Origin: Steinernema hermaphroditum
Taxonomy: Eukaryota; Nematoda; Chromadorea; Rhabditida; Steinernematidae
Direction: 5' to 3'
NCBI GenBank assembly: GCA_030435675.1
Contig: CM059622.1
Span: forward strand, 14,446,001 to 14,510,000
DNA length: 64,000 nucleotides
The translations under genes and the position numbers were made by a program. Under the pieces are notes generated by a model, which made no database searches, was not told where the DNA came from, and saw only the letters and a program-made list of their open reading frames with translations. How positions within the stretch are numbered: the first letter of the stretch is position 1; each line of letters starts with the position of its first letter. Positions 34,076-47,569 of the stretch are shown here, piece after piece.

Positions 34076-37000
34076 TCATTATTATTCATAACAAACACTT
34101 TCCCCGGTCTTCATGAAACAAATGATGACAAGACCGTTGCATTGTATTCTGGGAATGCATTTCATTGTAAATCTCGGCGATCGGCGACCATTATTTTTGC
34201 TAAAATTGGTCATGACGCGCATTTGTGTGCTCAAAGCAACGAATATGGCTTGGTGGCAAACGAATGCTTTTGTTTGTAGGACAAACGTGACAAAACAAAA
34301 GCGGCTAATGACAAACAGTGGGATATTTTGGGTTCTCTGTTCCATTTCGACTTAAACGGGAAAGGCCACATGGAAATGGCAAATATATTGTTTTGCGCTT
34401 TTTGCATTTTCAATCACAACGCTCGCAAATAGAAAGTTTATAGCTGTCGTTTATTATGCGTCTTTTGAAGAATTCATTTTGCATGCACGCATAATAAACC
34501 TGTTGACTCTCCTCGTTGATTTCTTGGACGCAGATATAAACAACGATGATGTTTTCACTGCACCACCCCCACCTATGAATCGAGAACCACGCAAAAATGT
34601 CTAGATGTGTAGATGCGTCTAGACGTCTGCTCGCCTGTTTGGCGTACCTTGTTGTCTATAATCTACTCGATGTGCCCAGAACTACCGTATAGACATTTAA
34701 ATATTATTTTGGTGTGGCTTATTTGTCAATTTAAATTATATAGTCCATCGCACTTCGTCAGGACTACGAGCGTCTTGTTGTGAACCGTCCCGAATGTAAA
34801 ACATGTCCAAGTAGCATTACGGTGTTTCTCATTTAACAGTCAACACGGGCCATGACTTTTGAAATCTTATGGTATCCTAGAAGTGATCTCGATAATCTTC
34901 GTTTTCTTAAAGAGTTTAGGCATCGGCTGGCTGATCCGTCAGCTGGACACCGGCCGATTGCACCAGTCGGATCAGTATTTCCTTTATATTCATGTCTCCA
35001 CAGGGGCTATCTGTTTCAGACAACTGGTAGAACTAGCGTTGGTTAAACTGTTGCTTGGCTCCTGAGCCATCGCTTTCCACTGAACCTCTCATTGTGACGG
35101 CACGTCGAAAAGGTTAGGCAAACAGCTGAAGCAGGATATGAGTTATATCCTTTTTTCCAATTTCCCATTTGCTGCCTCATTTGCATCATAAATCAACTTT
35201 TTGTGTTTGCTCACTGAACTGACAACTCATGGAACTCTCACATGCCTGTGAGGAAGGGTAGTTAAGAAATCCAAATACTCGAACCATGTACGCTTTTGAA
35301 ATATTATCAAAATCAGGGTAAATGTAGGCTTTCAACCGTTCTCCCCCTGTTGATGTCGATCGCCGGCGATAGGATTTGCCCCAAAAGAGTCTTTCTTTAC
35401 AGTACCGCCGACCAGTTTCCGCTCCACATGACTTTTCGCTAATGAAATGGACGTAGCCTCACTATAGTGGCACTGGCACCAGATGTTAGGCGAAGCTAAT
35501 TAAAGTAATACTGACCTACCATCTATTTAATATTAATGACTCGGCTTGTTTATCGAAGAGCTTTAGCGTGGATTGACCTGCGAGACCTTAGAGGGGACGG
35601 TCCAAATCCTGGAGTGGATGGTTCTGAATCAGGGCTGTACGAGACAACACTTTCCAACCTGGAGACTAGATGAAACTCTCGAGAACTCGAAATTCAAAAC
35701 TTGCACAGCCCTGGTCTTGATCTCAAAAAGCGGACGGTATAAGGCATGAAATTTCGATTGGTCGATTCATTGCTGTTACAGTAGTTTCATGCCATAATTA
35801 TTGAACGCACATCTTCATTAGCGAATACAACTTCAATCAAAAATGACGAATCTTCTAACACTATCCCTTTTATTTTCGCTATCCGCCAAGTTCAAGAGCT
35901 AAAAACGGACACTAAAATCGCTGAGTGCAGCCTACTTATAACTACGCCACAGTACCACCTACTGTCTGCCCAACTTAGAGCCTCATACGAATCCACTCAA
36001 TGCCGAAACAATACATACACTCAGGAAAACAGCGGCTCAAAGATCTTGAGAAAGGTCAGTTCTACGATGCACGCATAGCAAAAATATGTTTTTTAAAATA
36101 CACGAACAATGTGGCTATTCAGAGCATCGTCTCGATGACCGGGATAGTGATCACGCTGTTTTCTTAGCGCCCAATGAAGTCTGTCTTCAATTTTGCAAGG
36201 CTTCCAGATGTTTGGTTTTAGCGTAATAGAAATTTGCAGAATGTATTCAAAGCATTCCAAAAATAGGTGATTCGGATACACATTGGGCCTTGAAGATCAA
36301 TGATATCGACCCCCCATGGAGGCTATTCAAAGTTGAGAATACGATCATTACATCTGGGCGTGGAATACAACTCCTTGATGTTCCAATCTATCTCCGGTTC
36401 TTAGTGATTACTACTGGAGTTGGATGAGAAGTGCACGATCAACTGTCAAGTCCCAACAAAGAATCCAAATAGGACTGTTCTTCAATCTGGAAGAGCACAA
36501 GTCGCTTCCCAGATCAATGACGTCACCTTGCTTAGTTGATCACTTTCTTCGTGTTCCAGTTTCCAGGAATTTGAACTTTTCATCTTTGCATCCTTATATG
36601 CCATTTTTGTTTTCTTTTAATCTTTAAGATCTCCACAGGCTTCCCAGGTCGCTTCCCAGATGAAGAACCATAAGCAGCAATATCCAGCTTCTAGTCTCCA
36701 CCATTTTATATATAGTTCTTATCGTTTCTAAATATATTCTGAACCTTTAGGTGCACTGAACTTCTGGACCTGTGGCTAATTCAACTCTATTCAATCTTTA
36801 GACAAAGCAGAAGATTCCAGACTATTCGAGTTCAAGTGAGGAATCCCCTCGATGAATCTCTGGCCTCCATTTGGCTGCACGCCAACTTAATTACGAACAT
36901 ACCGTACCTTTGGTAATTGGCCGTGGTCCCACGCCTTGATTGAAATTGTTTGTTTTCGTATTGTTCGCTAGCACGGCTAATTGAGAGACGACGAAAACAA

Positions 37001-38668
37001 AGTTTATTCCGGGAAGGCCAAATAAGTAGACCACCCAAGTTTTCGTAATTTTGATTATGTTCGCATCTCCAAATGCCACTTCCTGGGTAAAGGTTTTTGC
37101 TCGGATTTTCTTTTGTTCCAGGTCATATTCCTTAAATATATCAAATATAAAAGTGCACGCGTAATTGAGGGACGGCATAACAAATGAGGCTTGCGGACCA
37201 AGAGCATTTCCGCATGGGCAAGTTATTTTTTTCACAAGTGGAAAAGATTCAGAGAAGAACCGTGTCCGATACAATATCGCCTCCATCACACCTCATTTCG
37301 CTTTGCACATACCACTAATTATGCTTTTAAACTAACAAGAAAATCTTCCGAAATAAACTCTGAGACCAAAAACTCTGAGGGCTCAACACTTGTACGCCTG
37401 AGGGTAGCTAGTAATTCCCCAAAATATCAGCTAGACCATGCAGAAAGAATTCCCTGCATTCTTTTGCAAGGTGCCTCATAGATGTTTTGTATGATTTCGC
37501 TTTAAAATGGCAAGATATGGCATTATCCATAAGTGCAGAGTGACCATTGTCTGATCGTCGGTGTGCAAATGACACAAAACAAACAGACTGCCCATTCTAT
37601 AGAAAACAAAGCGTAGACATTTCCACGTCACTAACTGTGCCTGACTTCTTGTGGGCGATTTGTTCCCAAAGAGAATGCATAAAGAAGTTGCCGGTGTACG
37701 TGAGAAAGATAACTTGATCACTGGCGCTCAAAATATCGCCGTCTTCATTTGTCTGTAGAAAACATGAACAGAAGAAGATCAGAGCAAAGGCATCATTCTT
37801 CAGTGCTTAGCCATTTTCACGAAAAACTTTCTTTTACTGTGACAGCCGGAAAGATTCTGGTTCAGTTTATTGCTACTCTCCCTTTCACGTCCTTTCACGT
37901 GGTTGATTTCCGTCAAACGTAGACCTTTTGTGTAGTTACCACCTAAAGACCTGCTAGGCTACGCGTAAACTTGCACTGTTCATAGTTCGCAACCCTGCAG
38001 AGGACATCAAACAAAACATCAAGGTCTGCTTAGTACATAGTATTCTATGTAGAGAGGACTGTCATGATGCTGTGACTGCGACTTAAGTTGTCGTAATAAA
38101 GCTATTCGGATATACTAGCGAAGCCATATCTGCATTCGCCAATTGCACACTAATAACTTCCTGTTCTATTCCTAGCCGTAGAATTCCCGAAATAAGGAGA
38201 TTCTTTGGGAATCCTTACAGTGAACTCTGGCGTTTCTCGGGGCTATCATCATAATGTGGGCACAGGATTTGATAGTCAAGAAGACTGCGTTTCTCCTGTT
38301 CTTTTTCGCAGATCGACTTCTAAGGCCAAATTCATTTATCAGTAAGTAGAAATGTCGATGTAATCTGCTCATAATCGTCTCATTAATCCCCGACATCGAT
38401 GTCACCTCCGCAGAATCGAACAGAAGCCCCAGAAGTGTGACTTCCGGTCGGCGTCGATGTCGCGCAACGCAGAAATCGTCCGTAATTGTTCGCATGACGT
38501 CGGCCGAGAGGCGGATGGGAGGAGCTTGGCAGCGGCGAGGCTCCACCCCCCGAGATTCTGAAGAAAAGCGGTGGCGAACGGACGAACCAGTTTCTTCGCG
38601 GCGCCGGAGTCCTTCCGCGAGAATCGGACTGATCGGCCGTATAATTTTCAGAAATATATCTCCCTATT
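34076..38668. other. Long gene-poor region
   Basis: About 4.6 kb of AT-rich sequence with short frames on both strands, none with splice-site or domain support. The last 270 bases (38395-38660) are GC-rich and probably hold the promoter of the gene at 38669. Confidence 0.4.
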
Positions 38669-41600
38669 ATGCAATCTGCACTTGTGCTACTCTTCGCCGC
38701 CGCGCTTTCGACGGTCGCCGCGACGTCTGATGGAAAGGAGAGCCTGCAGAGGTTCATCTACGCGAACGCCGACGACCAGTTGGTGCTGCAAGGTCGCCAA
38801 GTCGGCGAAAACGGTAAGTGCCTGGCTATTTATAGAACACCCGGGGATAGGGGACCAATTCGGGTCAAACCGGTTGGCTCTTCTGTACCCTTAATGCCTC
38901 TCTTACGGGTTTAAAAAGCAAAAAAAAACTAAGTATTTCTCATGATACATAACCGCAGATTCAGGAGAGATCCTTTAGTTTAATCTTGCGGGCATGAAAA
39001 ACTTGATATCCTCAGCTTCAGAGCGATGGGTTTACGGTGCTCTGGTGCATCTGGGCCCCGACTTCCCTATCCTCACAACTGCATCTTTCCAATCGCCACA
39101 CAGCCAGACAATGCCCATTCTTTAGATCCGATCTTAGGCCCTGCTATAACTCAGTTTTCCCCATTTGTCAACTAGAACAAAACAAGACCATAACTTCATT
39201 TGAAGTTAAATGAAAAATAGACCCATACACCCACGAAGTACCCGTCGGTGCTTAGTTTAAAGTGGAGCCGTTGAGCAATACATAAATCATCAGGATGGCG
39301 ATGATGGATTACGGTATTGTGTTGAGACAAAATGTCCTCGTTTCAATGACGCCAACTCATGGCGGAATTGGTGAAAATGTCGACGAGGTCACTCGGTGGG
39401 TGTTTATACTACTGTGGAAACACCTGCCAGCGTTGCTGGAAATGTGGACCAGGAAATGTGCCAGATGGATAGGCTAAAAATAGAGCTACAACTGAGGAAG
39501 GCTAAGTTATAGCTCAAAGCAATGTCCTTTTGTCCCATAGGATAGCATCGTCAAAGTTCACTTAACTTAATTTTTAGTTAATTTTTGCGAAAATCGAACT
39601 GTTCTGAGTTCCAAGAACTTAAACGAAGCAGATATAAATAATTTTGGCGTTGTTGTTGAGAAGGGCGAAAAACAAAAGTTGTGGGTGAGATAATAAAAAA
39701 CATGTTTTTTGATATTTGGAAGTTTGAAGGCTAGAGAGGACGAAAAGCGCAACAAAATTAGGAGAACTGATCAAGGGGTATTATAAGTGCCCATCCCAGA
39801 ATAGTGTATAACGCTCAAGTCGTTCAAGGACCCGCATGGACATAAATCAAAACGTATCAAATGAAAACCTTTGATTGAATTTTTTTCATGATGTGATTAA
39901 TCGCTGCAAAGCAAGAACGGAAAATATATGTCGCATGACCTTTTAATCTTTGGACGCAAAGCTTTGACATTTAGCATTATGCATGCATTTTTGCTAATCA
40001 TGACACGATGGGAAATAGAGAAAACCAGAAAGCGATGGTTGGGAGGGGGCTCGAACCCTGATCCGGAAAATGGGAGCCAAAATGCTACCCAGTTCAACCA
40101 TGAAGACACATGCAACCGTGGTGGCAAAGTTGACTATAGTCATTTGACCGTAACTTTCGAAGGTCCGGTGTGCGATCTTTCTGCGGTTAACGTTCAATAC
40201 TGTATACCCACGTGTGTGCCAATTTTCATCTTTACTTTGCGACATGTATGTCATTCAAACACACACAAATCTACCGTAATTTAAAGAAAAGAGAGGTAAA
40301 CACTGAATGACGATAGGAAAAACATCAGGATCACCTCGTTCCTTGATTGCAATACCTACGTTGCAACCTTTTGTTTCAATCGGACGTCAATCCATGTTTA
40401 CAGCCCGTTTTAGTTTCAAACCTTTTGTGCGTTCCTGCTACGTTCCTGTTACGCGCTGTTTTGATTCCCGTTTCATTGGCAGTTCATTCGACGAACCGAA
40501 ATTTACTTCCTCAGAACTATCATTCATATGCAATCGAATTTGCGAGTTTACGAGTCAAATCTTATCGTATGATAATCCGTTTCCGAGACATATAATACGA
40601 TTAAAACATTTCGAGAAAGCCGTCTGTGAACGAACCTTCTTTGAAAGTCCTCATTTTGTGCGACATTCGTTCGATTAGATATACGATAATCCGGGGGATT
40701 AAAGAATTTAGCGGGGAGCGGAACTAATAAATTGCGGAGGAAGTCATTTTATTCATGAAGGCGCCCAGTCATCACTTCAATTATTCAGGACTAGACTCAA
40801 TGGACAGTTGTGGTAAATAAAAACAAAATTAGTCAATCTTCGGCATTCCCATCAATTACAAAATAACATCTTTGAGCTGGGTACATAGATTAGGCAATGC
40901 GACGATCTCCGACCTTTGGCCTCATAATTGGCTTCACTTTGCATGCATGAACAGAAAAACACATGTTAGTATTCATCGGAGACATCCCATTAATTCCAGA
41001 GCGACTCAACTACTTGGAATCAGTGCAGCACGCTCGATCCGACGACGAAAAGTAGGGATTCTCTTCGGAATTGCGTGGGGTAATCGCCCGCGATTGCAGG
41101 ATACAACTCTACGTGAAGCATCTCTCGAAGTGCTCCTCGATCGGGCAAGACGTTTCGCAGTGGCTGGAGGAGAGTATCGGCAGTCAGGCGGAGAAGCCGC
41201 AGCAGAACAGCCCGGAAGGTCGCACTCAGGGCATCCTGAAGATGATCGGATTGGACGATGTGGTATGTAGACGGATTAGCTCTGTTTTCATATATTACTC
41301 ATGGTATACTAGCACTTCGTTTTTCCAGAATTTGCAAATAGGGTGACTTTGAAAACACATCGCGTACACAGAACGCCCTCTTTTCTTGGTATTCTTGCTC
41401 AATGGGGCCTGAAGCAATTGCGAAAATTGAAGGTGTTCAATGATCACGAGTTGAAAAACAGCCGAAACGACCGACAAAATTGTAGCTTGGAAAACAATAG
41501 TGCCCTCTAAGACAAAAGACACATACGAAACGACATGTACTTAAGGACGGCATTTTAGTTAGATGAAAAAGTCTTCTATGGACTCTGAGTCAAAGTGTAC

Positions 41601-43415
41601 TCCAAAAAGGTGAACCTTAAAGTGCTGATATAATGCAATGCATCTATAGCGTCATCACCACCAACTATACTGTATGTTTTACTTTCAGTCCGTCAACTTC
41701 TTCACCCAAAAGAATCACCAGAAGATGCGCGAGATCATCCAAGCGGCGTGCTTGAAAAACGAGATCCAGTTCCAGTGCGCTCTCGGCTTCCTCGGCGATC
41801 GCGAAAAGATCCTGAACGACATCGAGACGATGAAAAGCGTAAGTTTTAGGGAAAAGCCGTCGTTGACTATCGTTGACCACTTTAGAACGATGGTAATGTG
41901 AAGCTGATGTTCGAAAATGAGTGCGCCCGTCCCGAATTCGCTCCCAATGTGTACTCATGCATCGCCGACAAAGTCGACCAGTGGGCCGGACAATGCAAGA
42001 GGGTAAGTGATTCAAACTTCAGTTCATGGGGAAAGCAGAAAGCACAAAATAGCTAATAGAATGTGGGATCATTTTAAAGACGAACTGGAATAGAGACGTG
42101 CATTTTCAACAATGACGATTAGAAAAGATCGAATTGGTCTGTGGAACCTGTTCTGTGTTTTTTGAAGCCGGTGCCATTGAGCATTGAAAAAGCGTGTTAC
42201 TGTCTTCATTCTGAAGCTTGCTCTAATTGGCAATGACACCCTTCCTTACAGCGAATATCAAGAGCTATTTTAATTGAGAAAGCAGGCCTGTTACACTGGC
42301 AAAGGTAAAGAGTTCAGAGCTGAAAAAAGACCTTTCCCCTTGCGATTACTGTGACCCGTTTCTGGGCTCCAGTCAGTCGAATGGCGGGTCGGAAACTGAT
42401 CAAAATTACAAAAAAAATGTTGATCAGCCACATATCAACCCTGTAGAAACTAGATTTCTGCTTTTGCAGTAATCGTGACATTGTTTATGCGCCTTCATAC
42501 TCCCAATTCGCGCAACACACTACTTCATCTCTCAAAGTTTACCGATCAGCATCAGTCTTGCCCACATACAAATGCCCTCCCGCTAACAAACCTTTGAAAC
42601 ACTACAGCTCAACATGCACTTCTAAGGCCTTATGACTAAGCCGACTTTTAAGAACGTTCTGTGCTATTTTAAACATCAAAACCTGTTACGATCTCGCAGA
42701 ATTCGATTGAAACGTGACATTAACGGTGTGTGTCTGATTGCAGATCATTGGTGTTTATAACCAAACGCGAGTCGCCGTCAACACCAACATGCTCCAGTCG
42801 TACGTTGACACACTGAGCGGAATCGAGGGGCGCATCGCACAGATCCCCGAACAGAACGTGGCGCTTTTGCGGAAGGAGATTCGCGAGAGGTGAGTGAGAC
42901 GTTTCCTTTTGGTGGTCATCGATTTTGTGTCAAAAGGTTGATAGATTGTCTCGTGCAAAGTGAAGCAGCGTCAGACAGTCTTGAAAGGGTTGAAATTCGC
43001 AAAGAAATAAAGAATTTTGAGTGCTTTTTGGGGAAAAAATACATTGCCCCGAGTGAGGATCGAACTCACGACCTTCAGATTATGAGACTGACGCGCTGCC
43101 TACTGCGCTATCGAGGCACACAGAGTGTTAACATCTGTAACTAGCTAACTCTATCTCTCTTTCAGTCAAACCGAAATGGCCTTGGCCCTCGGTCAGATGG
43201 TCAATCTGGAAGCGTTCAAATGCCGCCACTTCGTACAGATGGCCCGTTGCATTGACGCCGCGCTGGCCGAGGTGTGTGGCCCCGAATCGGCGCGCGCCAT
43301 CGAAATTAGCCTCAAGATCGGCTATCTGCGCCGAGAACGTGGCGACGATCTCCATGAGCAGTTCTTCGACTCGCAGATCGCCACTCACAGGGCTTGCGCC
43401 GCCATCTCCGCATAA
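38669..43415 (+). CDS. Secreted cysteine-containing helical protein, unrecognised
   Basis: Exon 1 (38669-38813) encodes a signal peptide (MQSALVLLFAAALSTVAA) and a GTAAGT donor. Later exons are about 41056-41262, 41689-41838, 41886-42002, 42744-42889 and 43166-43415; these join in phase from exon 2 on. The mature chain is rich in helix-forming residues with about ten scattered cysteines (for example KCSSIGQDV, AACLKNEIQFQCALGF, CIADKVDQW, FKCRHF, ARCIDAALAEVC), and so is likely disulphide-bonded and extracellular. The join between exons 1 and 2 is not resolved: the phases disagree, and a small exon may lie in the 2.2 kb intron, which also contains a SINE. AATAAA near 43617. No family was recognised. 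A nematode-specific secreted protein is the safest description. Confidence 0.8.
40005..40240 (-). mobile_element. tRNA-derived SINE, copy 2, in an intron
   Basis: On the minus strand, A-box-like TGGTTGAACTGGGTAGCA and B-box GGTTCGAGCCC. The body is aligned with the copy at 33745-34075, including 'ggaaaatgg.a.ccaaaa' and 'ggttaacgttcaata'. Lies in intron 1 of the secreted-protein gene, antisense to it. Confidence 0.7.
43045..43117 (-). tRNA. tRNA-Met (anticodon CAT), nested in an intron
   Basis: A 73-base cloverleaf on the minus strand. Acceptor GCCTCGA/TCGGGGC, D-arm TAGCGCAGTAGGCAGCG, anticodon loop CTCATAA, T-arm GTGAGTTCGATCCTCAC, discriminator A, then a T-run. It matches the elongator Met form. 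It sits in the last intron (42890-43165) of the secreted-protein gene, on the opposite strand. Confidence 0.95.
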
Positions 43416-44074
43416 GCGGCGCAGCTTAGAAGCGACGACAAGGGAATTGCTATTTGGATGTAAATATCGACGATGTTCCTACTGTAGATGTTAATTTAAT
43501 TCGAGACGAGAAATGTGCAACATGTTATTATTTGGATCAAGTTTTATTTCAATTCGCAGAGCATTCCATTATCATCTTTGAGTGCGTCTAGACGTTTGCT
43601 ACAAGTTGTAGATTAGAATAAAAGGCATATGTGTTACATGCGGTTGTCGAACTCTACGCTACAGCTCAACGTTTACGTCAATTGGCCAAGTAATAACATG
43701 AGTGCATCCTACAAGGCAGATATGAATGAATAGTGTCTGCCATACGAAGAGTTATCTTTGTTTTGAGCAAATTCGTGCTGTAATACGGTCGTTAGTCTGG
43801 GGAACAGGAACTTAAATTTTGAGAGAATATTTCATCGTTTTAAACTTGTTTCAAACGGCTGATTCACCATCATCTCGATTTTTACTTCCTCAAGAAAGCA
43901 ATTGCATTTTAAGATTCTTGATGATCATTGATGAAGCATGACACTTCCAAATTGACATGTTTCTGGAAGGGCATGCTAAGAAGACAGGAATGGAGAAAAG
44001 CAGAACTTGATTTGCGAAATGCCTCAAAGAACCATGATGCCAATGAAACACTTGAAGTTGAAAAACAAAAATTT
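43416..44074. other. 3' flank of the secreted-protein gene
   Basis: Contains the likely polyadenylation signal near 43617. No other gene seen. Confidence 0.5.
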
Positions 44075-44147
44075 TGCCCCGAGTGAGGATCGAACTCACG
44101 ACCTTCAGATTATGAGACTGACGCGCTGCCTACTGCGCTATCGAGGC
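44075..44147 (-). tRNA. tRNA-Met (anticodon CAT), second copy
   Basis: Base-for-base the same 73-base gene as at 43045-43117, about 1 kb away and in the same orientation, followed by a T-rich terminator. The flanks differ apart from a few bases, so it is an older duplicate or a conserved family member. Confidence 0.95.
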
Positions 44148-45448
44148 ACTTGTTCGACACCTGCGTTAACTACTGATAACCCCGATGTAAGCAGTCAGTT
44201 CTGCTGAATACATTACAAACATGACTTCGTTTTGCAAAACGTTTCGTTCTTGTTTTTCATGTTTTCTAAGTAAGCGCTGATCTTCGGCTAAACGAAAACA
44301 TTATTTGATATGCAAGACAACGCTTTCACTCTATTTCCTCCTTCCGACGCTCCTTTGGAAAGCCATTTCCAAAACTTCCTATGGAATATGATATCATATG
44401 ACGGTGGAAAACAATACGCATAATAAAGACATCCGTGCTTCGATATTACTTCCGGGACTGTAAAAGTTACTGTAGGAGTTACTGTAGGCATCCGTCCGAA
44501 AGTCATGGAATGAATTGAACCAGGAGACCCGTTCGACCATAATCAAGAACTTCTAGAAGCGTTTGGAAGCTTGTGGGGAGCTCATTTCCAGCACCTCATG
44601 TGATATTCTTGTTTTTGTGTGTGATACTCTGTACATAGTTTTGATTGTTATCATTTAAAGTTGTATTGAAATTGGCCAGTTCGTCGTTGAGTTACGGCTA
44701 TTTTAAAAGCTGCAGAGTTTTCGGACCACTCTTTGGTACGTACGGTGTGTGACGCTGGAATTTCCTGTTCCGGGTCCTGTGTCGACATAAATGCCACCTC
44801 ACAAAGCACTCTTAGTCAATTGTTGGTCATCTCACGTCTGCAAGTGCATGAAGTGGTCGAGTAATTGCCCATCGGTTTAAACGAAAATAGCTTAACCTTT
44901 GAAACGCAAAATCAGAGCGTGCTACGTAACTTTGTGACTGTGCAGGACAAATGGAGTCGGCGAAACACACTGACAACAGTGGTAAAATGTTACATGATAT
45001 CACTTCTGATGCATACAGCCAATGTTGGACGATAAATTCAGGAACAGCCACGACCTTTCAGATGGAGACACCACAGCCTTGTAGGTGGCAAGATCAGTGT
45101 TCACGGAACCGTTTTTACTGAAGTCTAATGTGTGTGATCTAGTTGCCACAGAGGTACAATGGCAGAGAACCGATCACATCTAAACTGTCTATGTGCAGTA
45201 CTACTACACTTCACTAGCTCATCATATCGAAATGGCTAATGCTCGAACAGGTAACAAGGCACACATTCATAGAATTGTTCCACTCGAGAGGAACTATGGT
45301 TTCCACCACTCCAACCTGACGAGTTGCTCAAATGCCAAACCACACAAAACGGGCAACACAGGTAGACCGAGACTGTCTAAACTCCGCACAATCTGATCTG
45401 AACAGAAACATTACAAAGAGACCACATGAGTCCTCATTGTTCATACAA
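44148..45448. other. Gene-free stretch
   Basis: No supported gene. Short frames only. Confidence 0.4.
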
Positions 45449-45513
45449 TCCTGAAAGCCCATCGATGACAGATGGGAAGTTTTATGTGTCAAAATGTGGC
45501 CCTAAAGAGGGCC
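45449..45513 (-). terminator. Histone 3' stem-loop and shared downstream element of the H4 gene
   Basis: On the minus strand, CAACGGCCCTCTTTAGGGCC forms the classical six-pair histone mRNA stem-loop (45498-45513). It is followed by 'cataaaacttcccatct' and 'ctttcagg', which match the same region of the H2B gene at 46912-46961. Confidence 0.93.
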
Positions 45514-45551
45514 GTTGGGTCTTGAGAGTGCTGCAAGAGCAAACGAGCGGC

Positions 45552-46406
<855 letters not shown>

Positions 46407-46865
46407 ATGGTCCGTGCCAAGAAGGTTGTGGAAGTAAAGGCCGAGAAAGGAGTTGACGCCGTCATGAAGTCTGTGAAGAAGTCCGACAAGAAAGCCGACG
46501 GAAAGAAGCGCAAGACGAAGCACACCACCGTCAGGGCCCATGGCATCTACATCCACCGCGTGCTCAAACAGGTGAGCTCTGGCTGATTCCAGTCCGATCT
46601 TAATCAAGTGTCTGCTTAGGTACACCCGGACCTGCGCATCTCGAACACCGCGATGAGCATCATCGGCTCTCTTGTCGACGACATGTTCGAGCGCTTCGCC
46701 CATGAAGCCTCCGTCCTGGCCAAGTACGCTCACCGTCAGACGATCGCCAGCCGTGAAGTCCAGTCAGCCGCCCGCCTTGTTCTCCCCGGTGAACTCTCCA
46801 AGCACGCCGTCTCCGAAGGCCAGAAGGCAATGGTTCGCTTTGCCGGAAAAGCAACCGCCGAATAA
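46407..46865 (+). CDS. Histone H2B, divergent, intron-containing variant
   Basis: Exon 1 is 46407-46571 and exon 2 is 46620-46865, with a 48-base GT-AG intron, giving 136 residues. The fold is plainly H2[67 protein letters not shown]. The N-terminal tail ([20 protein letters not shown]) is unlike bulk H2B, and the C-terminal helix ends [14 protein letters not shown] in place of the usual TKAVTKYTSSK. Core substitutions such as IGSLVDDMF for MNSFVNDIF are numerous. An intron is unusual for a gene that also has a replication-type stem-loop. Likely a tissue-specific, possibly sperm, H2B. Pairs with the H4 at 45552. Confidence 0.95.
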
Positions 46866-46895
46866 GCGACGCGCTCAACGCCACCCCATCCCAAC

Positions 46896-46961
46896 GGCCC
46901 TCTTTAGGGCCACAATTCTTCAAATAAAACTTCCCATCTCTCCTGGTGGGTTTTCAGGGTG
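46896..46961 (+). terminator. Histone 3' stem-loop and downstream element of the H2B gene
   Basis: GGCCCTCTTTAGGGCC (46896-46911) is identical to that of the H4 gene. It is followed by 'caaataaaacttcccatct' and 'gggttttcagg', conserved with the H4 3' flank over about 50 bases. An AATAAA-type signal is embedded in the conserved block. Confidence 0.95.
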
Positions 46962-47109
46962 CAGTGAGAAATGGAGAGTCGTATGTTCAAGTGAAAACGA
47001 AGAGCACCGTCTTTACACAGAAGCAATTGTAGAGGTAGATGGAATTCCCGAGTATGCCTCTTGTCTATATACAGTAGCGAGACAAATAGACAATGTCTGT
47101 ATTCAGCTC

Positions 47110-47117
47110 TATAAAAG
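47110..47117 (+). promoter_or_regulatory. TATA box of the basic RS-rich gene
   Basis: TATAAAAG, 42 bases upstream of the likely start at 47159. Confidence 0.7.
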
Positions 47118-47158
47118 GGGAATGAAGAGTTCGTTGTTTTGAATTGACTTCAACTGAG

Positions 47159-47569
47159 ATGGTCGGTCGCAGCTCCCGCTCTACCCGTTCGAAGAGTCGC
47201 CGAAGTGCGTCGCAGTCGAGGTCCCGCTCTCGAAGCTCCACCCGGTCAAGCTCCCGGTCTCGCTCCCGACGCTCAGCACGCAAGATCGCCGCTCCGAAGA
47301 CTCGCCGGTCCGTTTCCCGTCGCCGCAGCATCTCGCGGTCCCGATCGGTCTCTGGTAGCCGCCGCGTCGTGTCGAAGACCCGCTCTACGCGATCCAAGAG
47401 CGCCGTCCGTCCATCCCGCCCCAAGAGCGCCACCTCGAAGAAGTCTCTGCGCAGAACTTCGAAGAAGCGCAGCTCCCGTGCCCAGAAGAAGAACGTCTCG
47501 GCGAAGAAGAGCCGCTCCGTGCGCAGCGCACCCCGCGATAGCCGTGGCAGATTCGTCAAGCGCAGCTGA
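47159..47569 (+). CDS. Arg/Ser-rich basic protein, sperm chromatin (SPCH/protamine-like) candidate
   Basis: A 136-residue intronless protein composed mostly of Arg, Ser and Lys. It begins MVGRSSRSTRSKSRRSASQS, has SR/RS dipeptides throughout the first half and a Lys-rich middle (TSKKSLRRTSKKRSS), and ends RDSRGRFVKRS. There is no RNA-binding domain, so it is not a standard SR splicing factor. Small basic RS-rich proteins of this kind occur as sperm nuclear basic proteins, such as the C. elegans SPCH proteins. The start at 47159 is chosen because of the MVGRS beginning and nearby TATA box; an in-frame ATG at 47144 is also possible. AATAAA at 47620. It lies 300 bases after the divergent H2B and H4 pair. 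Function inferred from composition and position. Confidence 0.75.
   Translation: MVGRSSRSTRSKSRRSASQSRSRSRSSTRSSSRSRSRRSARKIAAPKTRRSVSRRRSISRSRSVSGSRRVVSKTRSTRSKSAVRPSRPKSATSKKSLRRTSKKRSSRAQKKNVSAKKSRSVRSAPRDSRGRFVKRS

Noticed and set aside
36891..37289. Minus-strand 132-codon frame
   Set aside because: No recognisable features, and AT-rich composition expected by chance in this region.
40040..40110. tRNA gene in the secreted-protein gene intron
   Set aside because: Same reasoning: a Pol III promoter-like head without a cloverleaf, matching the SINE family.
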